From an uncultured Carnobacteriaceae bacterium (GTDB lineage Bacteria > Bacillota > Bacilli > Lactobacillales > Aerococcaceae), in contig CALHVK010000075.1 in the NCBI GenBank assembly GCA_938039195.1, positions 1-6,848 on the forward strand: 6,848 bases of DNA, read 5' to 3'. Each line of letters opens with the position of its first letter. Position 1 is the first letter of the stretch. This document shows, one piece after another, positions 1 through 5,439 of the stretch. The notes under the pieces were generated by a model that did not search any database, was not told where the DNA came from, and worked only from the letters and a program-made list of their open reading frames with translations. Made by a program: the position numbers and the translations under genes.

Positions 1-202
1 GTTTAGGATTTTGTTAGGGAATGTTACGGTATAGGTGGGATATGGTATGATGAAGGCACTGAATTGCAAAGTGAGGTTTTGTATATGAAATTGGAACGGA
101 GCAAGATAATATAACGACTTTATGGGAAATGATACGAGAAATTAGGAAATAGATGGTTTTCTGTAAATTGGAAAGATGTTACAATAAAAGCGAGGTGAGT
201 GT
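1..202 (+). other. Upstream region with no identified gene; possible tail of a reading frame
   Basis: I recognise no gene here. On the plus strand one frame is open from 7 to a TAA at 112-114, directly after a TAG at 4-6, and has no start codon of its own. It would encode about 35 residues ending in LERSKII. The stretch is G-rich and C-poor on the plus strand, as degraded or 3'-terminal coding DNA can be, but nothing in it resembles a family I know. The rest up to the ribosome binding site GAGGTG at 192-197 is A+T-rich and holds only weak promoter-like matches. A TGTAA (162-166) and TTACA (179-183) dyad is present, but its arms are so short that chance is a fair explanation. Confidence 0.3.
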
Positions 203-886
203 ATGCAAACAATATTGATTGTCGAAGATGAAAAAGTCATTCGTGATGCAATTGTACAAGAATTGGAAAAATGGAATTATGAAGTGGTTGCGGTGGAAGA
301 CTTTTCGCAAGTGTACACTCAATTTTTAGCGGTGAATCCGCAGTTGGTTATTCTGGACATTACCTTGCCGTTTTATAATGGCTATTATTGGTGCCAAGAG
401 ATTCGTAAGGTGTCTCAGGTACCGATAATGTTCTTGTCTTCGCGTGATCAAGCGATGGATATTGTGATGTCGATTAATATGGGCGCGGATGATTATATGA
501 CAAAACCGTTTGAGCCAAGTGTATTGGTCGCAAAAATTCAAGGGATGATGCGTCGTAGTTATGAGTTTGTGCAGCAGAAGGATTGGCTGGAATATAAGGG
601 GATTGCTTTGCAACTTGGCAGTGGAAAAGTTTCTTATGAGAGCAATATCATTGAGTTGTCGAAAAATGAATTTATCATTTTGCGCGCGTTGTTTGAAAAA
701 CAAGGGGACATCGTACCAAGAGAAGATTTAATGAATGCATTGTGGAATAGCGATGTATTTGTTGATGATAATACCTTGTCCGTGACGGTTGCTCGTTTGC
801 GAAAACGTCTGGGAGAAATCGGGTTAGAAAAATTAATCACGACGAAAAAAGGCGTCGGGTATGGATTGGCGGAAGTGATTGAATGA
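203..886 (+). CDS. OmpR/PhoB-family response regulator, BceR-like
   Basis: This is the cytoplasmic DNA-binding half of a two-component system; phosphorylation by the kinase encoded downstream should control binding to target promoters. The 227 residues split into a receiver domain (about 1-118) and a winged-helix OmpR-type effector domain (about 128-223). In the receiver the acidic pair is E8/D9, the phospho-acceptor is D52 in LVILDITLP, the switch serine lies in FLSSRD (79-80) and the conserved lysine is K101 in TKPF. Stretches such as DFSQV, WCQEIR, FLSSRD and NEFIIL resemble BceR of Bacillus subtilis and relatives that respond to bacitracin-like peptides or cell-wall stress. The start is supported by GAGGTG at 192-197, 5 bases upstream. 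The gene overlaps the kinase gene by ATGA, implying translational coupling. The family and BceR-like subgroup are firm, but paralogues are common in this subgroup, so the inducing signal is inferred. Confidence 0.93.
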   Translation: MQTILIVEDEKVIRDAIVQELEKWNYEVVAVEDFSQVYTQFLAVNPQLVILDITLPFYNGYYWCQEIRKVSQVPIMFLSSRDQAMDIVMSINMGADDYMTKPFEPSVLVAKIQGMMRRSYEFVQQKDWLEYKGIALQLGSGKVSYESNIIELSKNEFIILRALFEKQGDIVPREDLMNALWNSDVFVDDNTLSVTVARLRKRLGEIGLEKLITTKKGVGYGLAEVIE

Positions 887-1881
887 AAACAAAAGTTGAA
901 TTTAGTATCGCCTGGGTCAAATCCCATTTCATTTTACTCGGGGCATTGGCATTCATCGAAGTGTTTTCGATGGGATTCTTCTTCATCTTTAATTGGATGA
1001 ATTCAGAAGTCGGCTATTATTTGTTTCTGCTAGCCTTTTTCCTTCTTGGTATCGCGGGAGTACTTTTGTGGCATGATTGGAGAAAGTATCGAGAAGTCGT
1101 TCGAAGTTTGCAGCAGGAAGTGACAACGCTTGAAGATGGATTTTCGCCAGCGATTGCACACTTGTACGAGGCGATTCAACAAGAGAAGGCAGATATGCGA
1201 GGGTTGAGTACAAAGATGAAGCAACTTCGCAAGGAGGATGTGGACTACTATACTTTATGGGCCCATCAAATTAAAACAAGTATTGCCGCGAGTCAGTTGC
1301 TCATTCGTGAGTTACCTCAAACGTCTGAGAAATCTTTATTGAGTCAAGAGCTCGTTCGTATTACGACGTATACAGAACTAGCGTTACACTATGTTCGCAT
1401 GGAAAGTTTCCATCAAGACTTATCGATTTCAACGATTTCTATTGATGAAGTGATTCGTCCTTTATTGAAGAAATATGCAACCTTCTTTATTTCGAAGAAG
1501 TTGCATTTGGACTATGTGCCTACTGGAGAAAAAGTGGTGACGGATTCGAAATGGCTAGGCGTTATCGTGGAGCAAGTGTTATCGAATGCGGTGAAATATA
1601 CACCGGAAGAAGGAACGATTCGGATTCTCTTTGATGGAAATACGTTAACGATTGAAGATACGGGAATCGGGATTGCTGCTTATGATATTAAACGGATTTT
1701 TGAACGTGGATTTAGTGGCTATAATGGTCGTGTGAACCACCAATCGACAGGACTAGGGCTCTATTTATCTGCAGAGATTGCTAAACGTTTAGGGGTCTCA
1801 CTCAGTGTAGAATCAACAGTTGGAGAAGGGACGACGGTTCATATTCAGATTCCGTCTGAAGTGATGCAAGTGAAAGATTAA
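883..1881 (+). CDS. Intramembrane-sensing histidine kinase, BceS-like
   Basis: This membrane sensor kinase is the likely partner of the regulator it overlaps by 4 bases. The 332 residues begin with two hydrophobic helices (about 17-37 and 44-63) joined by only a few residues, so there is no real extracellular sensor domain. That is the hallmark of BceS-type kinases, which usually read the state of a BceAB-type ABC transporter. After a helical linker the H-box holds H128 in AHQIKTSI. The ATPase domain shows the N-box (N235 in LSNAVKYT), the G1 box DTGIGI (259-264), an F-box-like IFERGF and the G2 box STGLGLYL (288-295). Length is typical. The oddity is serine at 133, where the H-box normally has proline (HQIKTP in BceS). 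All catalytic boxes are otherwise intact, so I expect an active enzyme. No bceAB genes follow; a terminator does. Confidence 0.92.
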   Translation: MKTKVEFSIAWVKSHFILLGALAFIEVFSMGFFFIFNWMNSEVGYYLFLLAFFLLGIAGVLLWHDWRKYREVVRSLQQEVTTLEDGFSPAIAHLYEAIQQEKADMRGLSTKMKQLRKEDVDYYTLWAHQIKTSIAASQLLIRELPQTSEKSLLSQELVRITTYTELALHYVRMESFHQDLSISTISIDEVIRPLLKKYATFFISKKLHLDYVPTGEKVVTDSKWLGVIVEQVLSNAVKYTPEEGTIRILFDGNTLTIEDTGIGIAAYDIKRIFERGFSGYNGRVNHQSTGLGLYLSAEIAKRLGVSLSVESTVGEGTTVHIQIPSEVMQVKD

Positions 1882-1883
1882 TG

Positions 1884-1910
1884 AAAGCGAGGGGAAACCT
1901 TCGCTTTTTT
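1884..1910 (+). terminator. Intrinsic terminator after the two-component genes
   Basis: A 10-bp stem (AAAGCGAGGG with CCTTCGCTTT, one G-T wobble) closes a GAAA tetraloop and runs into a block of six T residues at 1905-1910. It starts 2 bases after the kinase stop codon. The features are those of a strong factor-independent terminator, so the two-component operon should end here and rapZ should need its own promoter. Confidence 0.92.
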
Positions 1911-1941
1911 GTGCAATAAATGGGGTGTTTTCGCTAAAAAG

Positions 1942-1972
1942 TTAACGATGACACGCCCGGATGTGTTATAAT
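1942..1972 (+). promoter_or_regulatory. Promoter of rapZ-glmR, extended -10 type
   Basis: A consensus -10 box TATAAT lies at 1967-1972, preceded by TG at 1964-1965, giving the extended form TGTTATAAT. The best -35 match is TTAACG at 1942-1947 with a long 19-base spacer, so activity probably rests on the extended -10. Transcription should begin near 1979, leaving a leader of about 33 bases before ATG 2012. The position directly after a terminator fits. A longer in-frame rapZ reading frame beginning at 1961 would start inside this promoter, which argues against that start. Confidence 0.8.
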
Positions 1973-1999
1973 TGTAAAGATAACAATATCGTTAGAGAT

Positions 2000-2004
2000 A
2001 GGAG
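2000..2004 (+). promoter_or_regulatory. Ribosome binding site that fixes the rapZ start
   Basis: AGGAG at 2000-2004 is followed by two in-frame ATG codons, at 2006 and 2012. The spacing is 1 base to the first and 7 bases to the second, so the second is the likely start. Confidence 0.8.
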
Positions 2005-2011
2005 AATGACA

Positions 2012-2902
2012 ATGACAGTAGATCAATTAGAATTAGTCGTCATTACAGGTATGAGTGGGGCAGGGAAAACTGTTGCGATGCAAAGTTTCGAAGACATGGG
2101 ATATTTCTGTGTTGATAATATGCCACCAAGTCTATTACCAAAATTCTGGGAATTAGTAAAAGAATCAGGAAAAATCACAAAAATTGCGCTCGTAATCGAC
2201 TTACGTTCACGCGCGTTCTTTGATGAAATCATGTCTGCTATTGCAGGCTTGGATAACACATCCTTTATTACAACGAAAATTTTATTCTTAGAAGCGAGCG
2301 ATGATGCGCTTGTTTCACGTTACAAAGAAACAAGAAGAACACACCCTCTTGCTGGAGAAGGGCGTATTTACGATGGTATTATTGCGGAACGTCGTTTATT
2401 ACAAGATATTAAGACACGCTCACAAAAAGTGATTGATACAACAAATCTTTCACCTCGTAAGTTACGTGAAGAAATCATGCAAGCTTTCTCAACAGGAAAA
2501 GAAGGGATCTTCACAATTCAAGTGATGTCCTTTGGGTTTAAATATGGGCTTCCAATCGATGCGGATGTCGTGATGGATGTACGTTTCTTACCAAATCCAC
2601 ACTACATCCCTGAGTTACGTCCGTTAACGGGATTAGATGAGCCAGTGTATGATTACGTGATGAGCCAACCAGAAGCAAAAACTTTTTATCATAAATTGAT
2701 GGACTTACTCGACTTCTCAATTCCTGGCTATAAAAAAGAAGGAAAATCGAGCGTGACAATCGCCATCGGATGTACAGGTGGTCAACACCGCTCTGTAGCC
2801 TTTGCGGAACGTATCGGACGTGAATTATTATCAGACTCTTACAACGTGACAATCTCTCACCGCGACAAAGATCGTCGTAAAGAAGGGAATGGACGCTCAT
2901 GA
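2012..2902 (+). CDS. rapZ: RapZ/YvcJ family nucleotide-binding protein
   Basis: RapZ proteins are cytoplasmic P-loop nucleotide hydrolases. In Escherichia coli RapZ is an RNA-binding adaptor controlling glucosamine-6-phosphate synthase; the B. subtilis homologue YvcJ hydrolyses GTP and affects competence. From ATG 2012 the protein has 296 residues, close to the 295 of YvcJ. The Walker A motif GMSGAGKT is at 13-20, followed by FEDMGYFCVDNMPPSLLP (26-43), a Walker-B-like LVIDLR (60-65), RYKETRRTHPL (103-113), the FGFKYGLP block (174-181), RFLPNPHY (191-198) and the C-terminal GCTGGQHRS (253-261), all family signatures. The gene overlaps glmR by 4 bases, and the rapZ-glmR-whiA order is conserved across Firmicutes. 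The small-RNA partners known in E. coli are not expected here, so the exact role in this organism is inferred. Confidence 0.96.
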   Translation: MTVDQLELVVITGMSGAGKTVAMQSFEDMGYFCVDNMPPSLLPKFWELVKESGKITKIALVIDLRSRAFFDEIMSAIAGLDNTSFITTKILFLEASDDALVSRYKETRRTHPLAGEGRIYDGIIAERRLLQDIKTRSQKVIDTTNLSPRKLREEIMQAFSTGKEGIFTIQVMSFGFKYGLPIDADVVMDVRFLPNPHYIPELRPLTGLDEPVYDYVMSQPEAKTFYHKLMDLLDFSIPGYKKEGKSSVTIAIGCTGGQHRSVAFAERIGRELLSDSYNVTISHRDKDRRKEGNGRS

Positions 2903-3933
2903 TGTTCGAGGTAACACCGAACCCTCCGAGAAAGAAAGGTCCGAAAATCACCGTTATTGGTGGAGGAACAGGTCTTCCAGTTTTACTGAGAAATCTTCGT
3001 AAAAGAGATGCGGATGTAACGGCGGTTGTAACGGTTGCCGATGATGGTGGCAGTTCAGGAATCATTCGAGATTATATGAACGTTGTGCCACCAGGAGATA
3101 TTCGAAACTGTATGATTGCTCTTTCTCCGATGAACGCTTTACAAAAAGAAATTTTCCAATATCGTTTTAATTCTGACGACCAATTCTTCGCCGGACATGC
3201 GATTGGGAACTTAATCATTGCGGCCTTAACAGAGATGCGTGGAAATAATATTTTCGACGCGATTCGTCTCCTAAGTCGTATGATGGCGGTGGAAGGACAT
3301 GTGTATCCTGCTGCTGAAGAGCCATTATTACTACGCGCTGAATTCCAAGATGGAACGATTGTGGACGGGGAAGCGGAACTTGTCAAATATCGCAAGAAGA
3401 TTAAGCGAGTTTCCGTGCATTGCTACGACGAGAATCGTAAGCTCGATGAAAGTCGAACTCCAATGGCGGCACGTGAAGTCATCAACGCGATTATGGAAGC
3501 CGATATGGTTGTATTGGGACCGGGTAGTCTTTATACGAGTATTTTGCCAAACTTAATGATTAGTGATATTGGTAAAGCCGTTTGTGAAACGAAAGCGGAA
3601 GTAGTGTACATCTGTAACATTATGACGCAACGTGGGGAAACGGAACACTTTACCGATGCAGATCATGTGCGAGTGTTGCATGACCATTTAGGAACCAGGT
3701 TTATCGACACGGTTCTCGTGAATACAGAGGCAGTGCCAGAAGAGTACTTAAACCAACAAAAGAACGAAGAGTATCTTTACCAAGTGAAGTACGACTTCCA
3801 AGGATTGCGCGACGAGGGATGCCGAGTAGTGTCGTCTGACTTTATTAAATTACGCGAAAAAGGCGTATACCATGATGGTGAAAAAGTCATCGACGAATTA
3901 TTCCGTCTCTTACAAAGTGCACGAATTGAATAA
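2899..3933 (+). CDS. glmR: GlmR (YvcK) gluconeogenesis and cell-wall precursor factor
   Basis: This cytoplasmic protein of the UPF0052/CofD-like family binds UDP-N-acetylglucosamine in B. subtilis, where it steers carbon into peptidoglycan precursors and stimulates GlmS; the B. subtilis gene is needed on gluconeogenic carbon sources. The Rossmann-like start TVIGGGTGLPVLLRNL (18-33) is followed by VTVADDGGSSG (44-54), PPGDIRN (64-70), GHAIGNL (99-105), VVLGPGSLYTSILPNL (204-219) and YICNIMTQRGETE (237-249), all conserved in the family. The product has 344 residues, longer than the roughly 317 of YvcK; about 10 of the extra residues precede the GGGTG motif. ATG codons at 2899 and 2902 are both possible; the first gives the ATGA overlap with rapZ, and GAAGGG at 2882-2887 is a rather distant ribosome binding site. 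Translational coupling to rapZ is likely. Confidence 0.95.
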   Translation: MMFEVTPNPPRKKGPKITVIGGGTGLPVLLRNLRKRDADVTAVVTVADDGGSSGIIRDYMNVVPPGDIRNCMIALSPMNALQKEIFQYRFNSDDQFFAGHAIGNLIIAALTEMRGNNIFDAIRLLSRMMAVEGHVYPAAEEPLLLRAEFQDGTIVDGEAELVKYRKKIKRVSVHCYDENRKLDESRTPMAAREVINAIMEADMVVLGPGSLYTSILPNLMISDIGKAVCETKAEVVYICNIMTQRGETEHFTDADHVRVLHDHLGTRFIDTVLVNTEAVPEEYLNQQKNEEYLYQVKYDFQGLRDEGCRVVSSDFIKLREKGVYHDGEKVIDELFRLLQSARIE

Positions 3934-3947
3934 TTACCAATGAAATA

Positions 3948-3972
3948 GGAGCCAAGACTTCCTCTTGGCTCC
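3948..3972 (+). promoter_or_regulatory. Strong hairpin between glmR and whiA, without a T-run
   Basis: A perfect 10-bp stem (GGAGCCAAGA at 3948-3957 with TCTTGGCTCC at 3963-3972) closes the 5-base loop CTTCC. Only TT follows before CAACATG, so it is not a standard intrinsic terminator. It could partly terminate, mark an RNA processing site or protect an upstream 3' end. Its 3' arm plus two T residues reads CTCCTT (3969-3974), complementary to AAGGAG at 3993-3998 in the whiA ribosome binding site. The hairpin could therefore keep that site free by holding the anti-SD segment in the stem; that role is inference. Confidence 0.75.
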
Positions 3973-3991
3973 TTCAACATGACTAGAAGAG

Positions 3992-4002
3992 AAAGGAGGA
4001 GG
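3992..4002 (+). promoter_or_regulatory. Strong ribosome binding site that fixes the whiA GTG start
   Basis: The purine run AAAGGAGGAGG contains AGGAGG at 3994-3999, 6 bases before GTG 4006. The alternative in-frame ATG at 3979 lies upstream of this site, only 6 bases after the hairpin, and has no ribosome binding site of its own. Confidence 0.85.
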
Positions 4003-4005
4003 ACT

Positions 4006-4956
4006 GTGTCCTTACTATCATTTGCTGCAGAGACGAAACAAGAATTAACGCAACTAGAAGTGCAATATGATTATTCAAAATATGAACTTGCGGCGCTCAT
4101 TCGAATGAATGGGGCGGTTGGGATTTTGAATCGTCAATTGATTTTAAATATCCAAACGGAAAACGCGACGATTGCCAGACGGATTTATGTGCTCTTGAAG
4201 AAGTATTATCAAGTAGAAAGTGAACTCTTGGTTCGCCGTAAGATGAAACTGAAGAAGAACAATGTGTATATCGTACGTTTAAAACATGGAACAGAAGAGA
4301 TTTTGGAAGACTTGAATATCAAGTCGAGCGGCTTATTTAATATGCGCGTTCCAGAAAATGTTCGTGAAGACGAAGAGAAGATGCGTGCCTACCTTCGTGG
4401 GGCGTTTCTGGCGGGCGGTTCGATTAATGACCCGAAAACGAGCCGTTATCACTTAGAGATTTATTCGATTTACGAAGAGCATAACGACGATATTTGTCAG
4501 ATGATGAATGCGTTTGGGTTGAATGCCAGAACGATTGAGCGTCGTAAGGGGTATATCACGTACTTGAAAGAAGCCGAGAAAATCGCAGACTTCCTTGCCG
4601 TGATTCATGCTTCCAAGGCGATGCTGCATTTTGAAGATATCCGAATTATCCGCGATATGCGAAATACGGCGAATCGTTTAGTAAACTGCGAGAATGCCAA
4701 TATTAATAAAGTGGTGAACGCAGCCACTCGTCAAATCGAAGAGATTCAATATATTGAAGATACGGTAGGGCTCGATGCCTTGCCGGATAAATTATCGGAT
4801 ATTGCAAAAATCCGTTTAGAGAATCCAGAAATTAGTTTGAAAGAGTTGGGCGAAATGTTACCTTCTGGGCCTATCTCAAAATCAGGCGTAAACCACAGAT
4901 TGCGTAAGATTTCTGAATTTTCTCAAAAATTAAGAGAAGAAGGAAAAGCCAATTAG
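4006..4956 (+). CDS. whiA: WhiA, DNA-binding regulator/cell division factor
   Basis: WhiA is a DNA-binding protein with a LAGLIDADG homing-endonuclease-like fold that has lost nuclease function, joined to a C-terminal helix-turn-helix. It is a sporulation regulator in Streptomyces; in B. subtilis it affects cell division and chromosome segregation. From GTG 4006 the protein has 316 residues, the same length as B. subtilis WhiA. The N-terminus SFAAETKQELTQLE (5-18) and IRMNGAVGILNRQ (32-44) match the family, as do QTENATIARRIY (50-61), the degenerate endonuclease motif LRGAFLAGGSINDP (130-143) and the C-terminal block LKELGEMLP...KSGVNHRLRKI (278-302), which forms the helix-turn-helix. It follows rapZ-glmR in the order usual for Firmicutes, separated from glmR by a 72-base leader with a hairpin. 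Read-through from the rapZ promoter is the simplest source of transcription. Confidence 0.96.
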   Translation: MSLLSFAAETKQELTQLEVQYDYSKYELAALIRMNGAVGILNRQLILNIQTENATIARRIYVLLKKYYQVESELLVRRKMKLKKNNVYIVRLKHGTEEILEDLNIKSSGLFNMRVPENVREDEEKMRAYLRGAFLAGGSINDPKTSRYHLEIYSIYEEHNDDICQMMNAFGLNARTIERRKGYITYLKEAEKIADFLAVIHASKAMLHFEDIRIIRDMRNTANRLVNCENANINKVVNAATRQIEEIQYIEDTVGLDALPDKLSDIAKIRLENPEISLKELGEMLPSGPISKSGVNHRLRKISEFSQKLREEGKAN

Positions 4957-4976
4957 AAGAATCTGGACGTAGCTTA

Positions 4977-4998
4977 CTATAGAAAAAACTATAGGAGG
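4977..4998 (+). promoter_or_regulatory. Small hairpin abutting the ssb ribosome binding site
   Basis: CTATAG at 4977-4982 and again at 4989-4994 flank six A residues. The hexamer is its own reverse complement, so the copies can pair as a 6-bp stem or be read as a direct repeat. The second copy runs into the ribosome binding site TAGGAGG (4992-4998), 8 bases before ATG 5007. The stem is A+T-rich and weak. TACTAT at 4975-4980 with TTAGAA at 4953-4958 could also be a poor promoter. No competence (CIN-box) element TACGAATA is present upstream. Confidence 0.45.
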
Positions 4999-5006
4999 TT
5001 CGTCTT

Positions 5007-5387
5007 ATGAACTTAGTATCTTTAATTGGTCGTGTTGTCAAAGAGGTAGAGGTGCAACAACTTCAACCTTCCGGAAAGAGTGTGTTTAATAATACGATTG
5101 CGGTACAAAATGTATACCGCAACAATGATGATTCCTATCATTCGCACTTTATCCAAGTGGTCGCTTGGGGCAAAATTGCGGAACGGATTGGCAAGTTTGT
5201 CAAAAAGGGAGACCGCATTGGCGTGGAAGGACGTCTCAACACCCGTCGCTACACTAACAAGAATCATCAAGAGGTGTATGTGACCGAAGTGGTAATTGAA
5301 GAAGTTTACTTCTTAGAGAGAAAACACGAGACTGAAGAGGACGGAGCAAGTCCTTTTGAAGATCCGCAAAGTTTGTTTGTGGAATAG
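5007..5387 (+). CDS. ssb: Short single-stranded DNA-binding protein (SSB family)
   Basis: SSB proteins coat single-stranded DNA during replication, repair and, for SsbB types, natural transformation. The OB-fold fills residues 1-104: N-terminal NLVSLIGRV, TIAVQNVYRN (30-39), HFIQVVAWGKIAERI (47-61) with the conserved tryptophan W54, KKGDRIGVEGRLNTRRY (66-82) and VYVTEVVIEEVYFLE (90-104). The C-terminal tail is only about 22 residues, acidic (ETEEDG) and ends SLFVE instead of the usual DDDxPF tip; an SPF occurs internally at 115-117. With 126 residues it is nearer to short SsbB proteins (113 in B. subtilis) than to replicative SsbA, and this is not the rpsF-ssb-rpsR locus where Firmicutes SsbA is normally encoded. 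I infer an accessory paralogue. It lies 50 bases after whiA with a good ribosome binding site and probably shares that transcript. Confidence 0.9.
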   Translation: MNLVSLIGRVVKEVEVQQLQPSGKSVFNNTIAVQNVYRNNDDSYHSHFIQVVAWGKIAERIGKFVKKGDRIGVEGRLNTRRYTNKNHQEVYVTEVVIEEVYFLERKHETEEDGASPFEDPQSLFVE

Positions 5388-5390
5388 TGT

Positions 5391-5436
5391 AAGGAGAGAA
5401 ATTCCTTCACGTGACAGTTTAAATGAAGGAGTTTTT
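5391..5436 (+). promoter_or_regulatory. Leader with two mutually exclusive hairpins at the DUF554 ribosome binding site
   Basis: TTCCTTCA at 5402-5409 can pair with TGAAGGAG at 5424-5431 (7 Watson-Crick pairs plus a T-G, 14-base loop). That stem contains the DUF554 ribosome binding site (GAAGGAG, 5425-5431) and is followed directly by TTTTT (5432-5436), so it could hide the site or act as a weak terminator. The same TTCCTT (5402-5407) can instead pair with AAGGAG at 5391-5396 around a 5-base loop, which would release the downstream site. The pairings are visible in the sequence; a regulatory switch is inference. Confidence 0.45.
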
Positions 5437-5439
5437 CAA

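Noticed and set aside
177..185. Extended -10-like TGTTACAAT before the response regulator gene
   Set aside because: Transcription would begin near 192, inside the ribosome binding site (192-197), so the message would have almost no leader. The -35 region (TTTTCT) is also poor.
203..886. Codon use of the response regulator as a sign of horizontal transfer (14 of 22 leucines are TTG, against 2 of 26 in rapZ)
   Set aside because: whiA, a core gene, also uses TTG often and the kinase is intermediate, so the difference tracks gene-to-gene variation rather than foreign origin.
1882..1895. Match to a catabolite-responsive element (TGAAAGCG...)
   Set aside because: It fails two fixed positions of the consensus and is fully explained as the left arm of the terminator.
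1961..2011. Longer rapZ starting at ATG 1961
   Set aside because: The start falls inside the extended -10 promoter, has no ribosome binding site, and the added residues are foreign to RapZ.
326..3395. Long minus-strand open frames opposite the two-component, rapZ and glmR genes, such as 326-703 and 2538-3065
   Set aside because: They lie wholly antisense to well-conserved genes, match no family I recognise and have compositions expected of shadows.
3979..4005. Longer whiA starting at ATG 3979
   Set aside because: The added arginine-rich residues are the translated ribosome binding site; the product from GTG 4006 has the normal family length of 316.
5356..5439. Longer DUF554 starting at ATG 5356 within ssb
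   Set aside because: No ribosome binding site precedes it, the extension is not hydrophobic or family-like, and GTG 5440 has AAGGAG at a good spacing.
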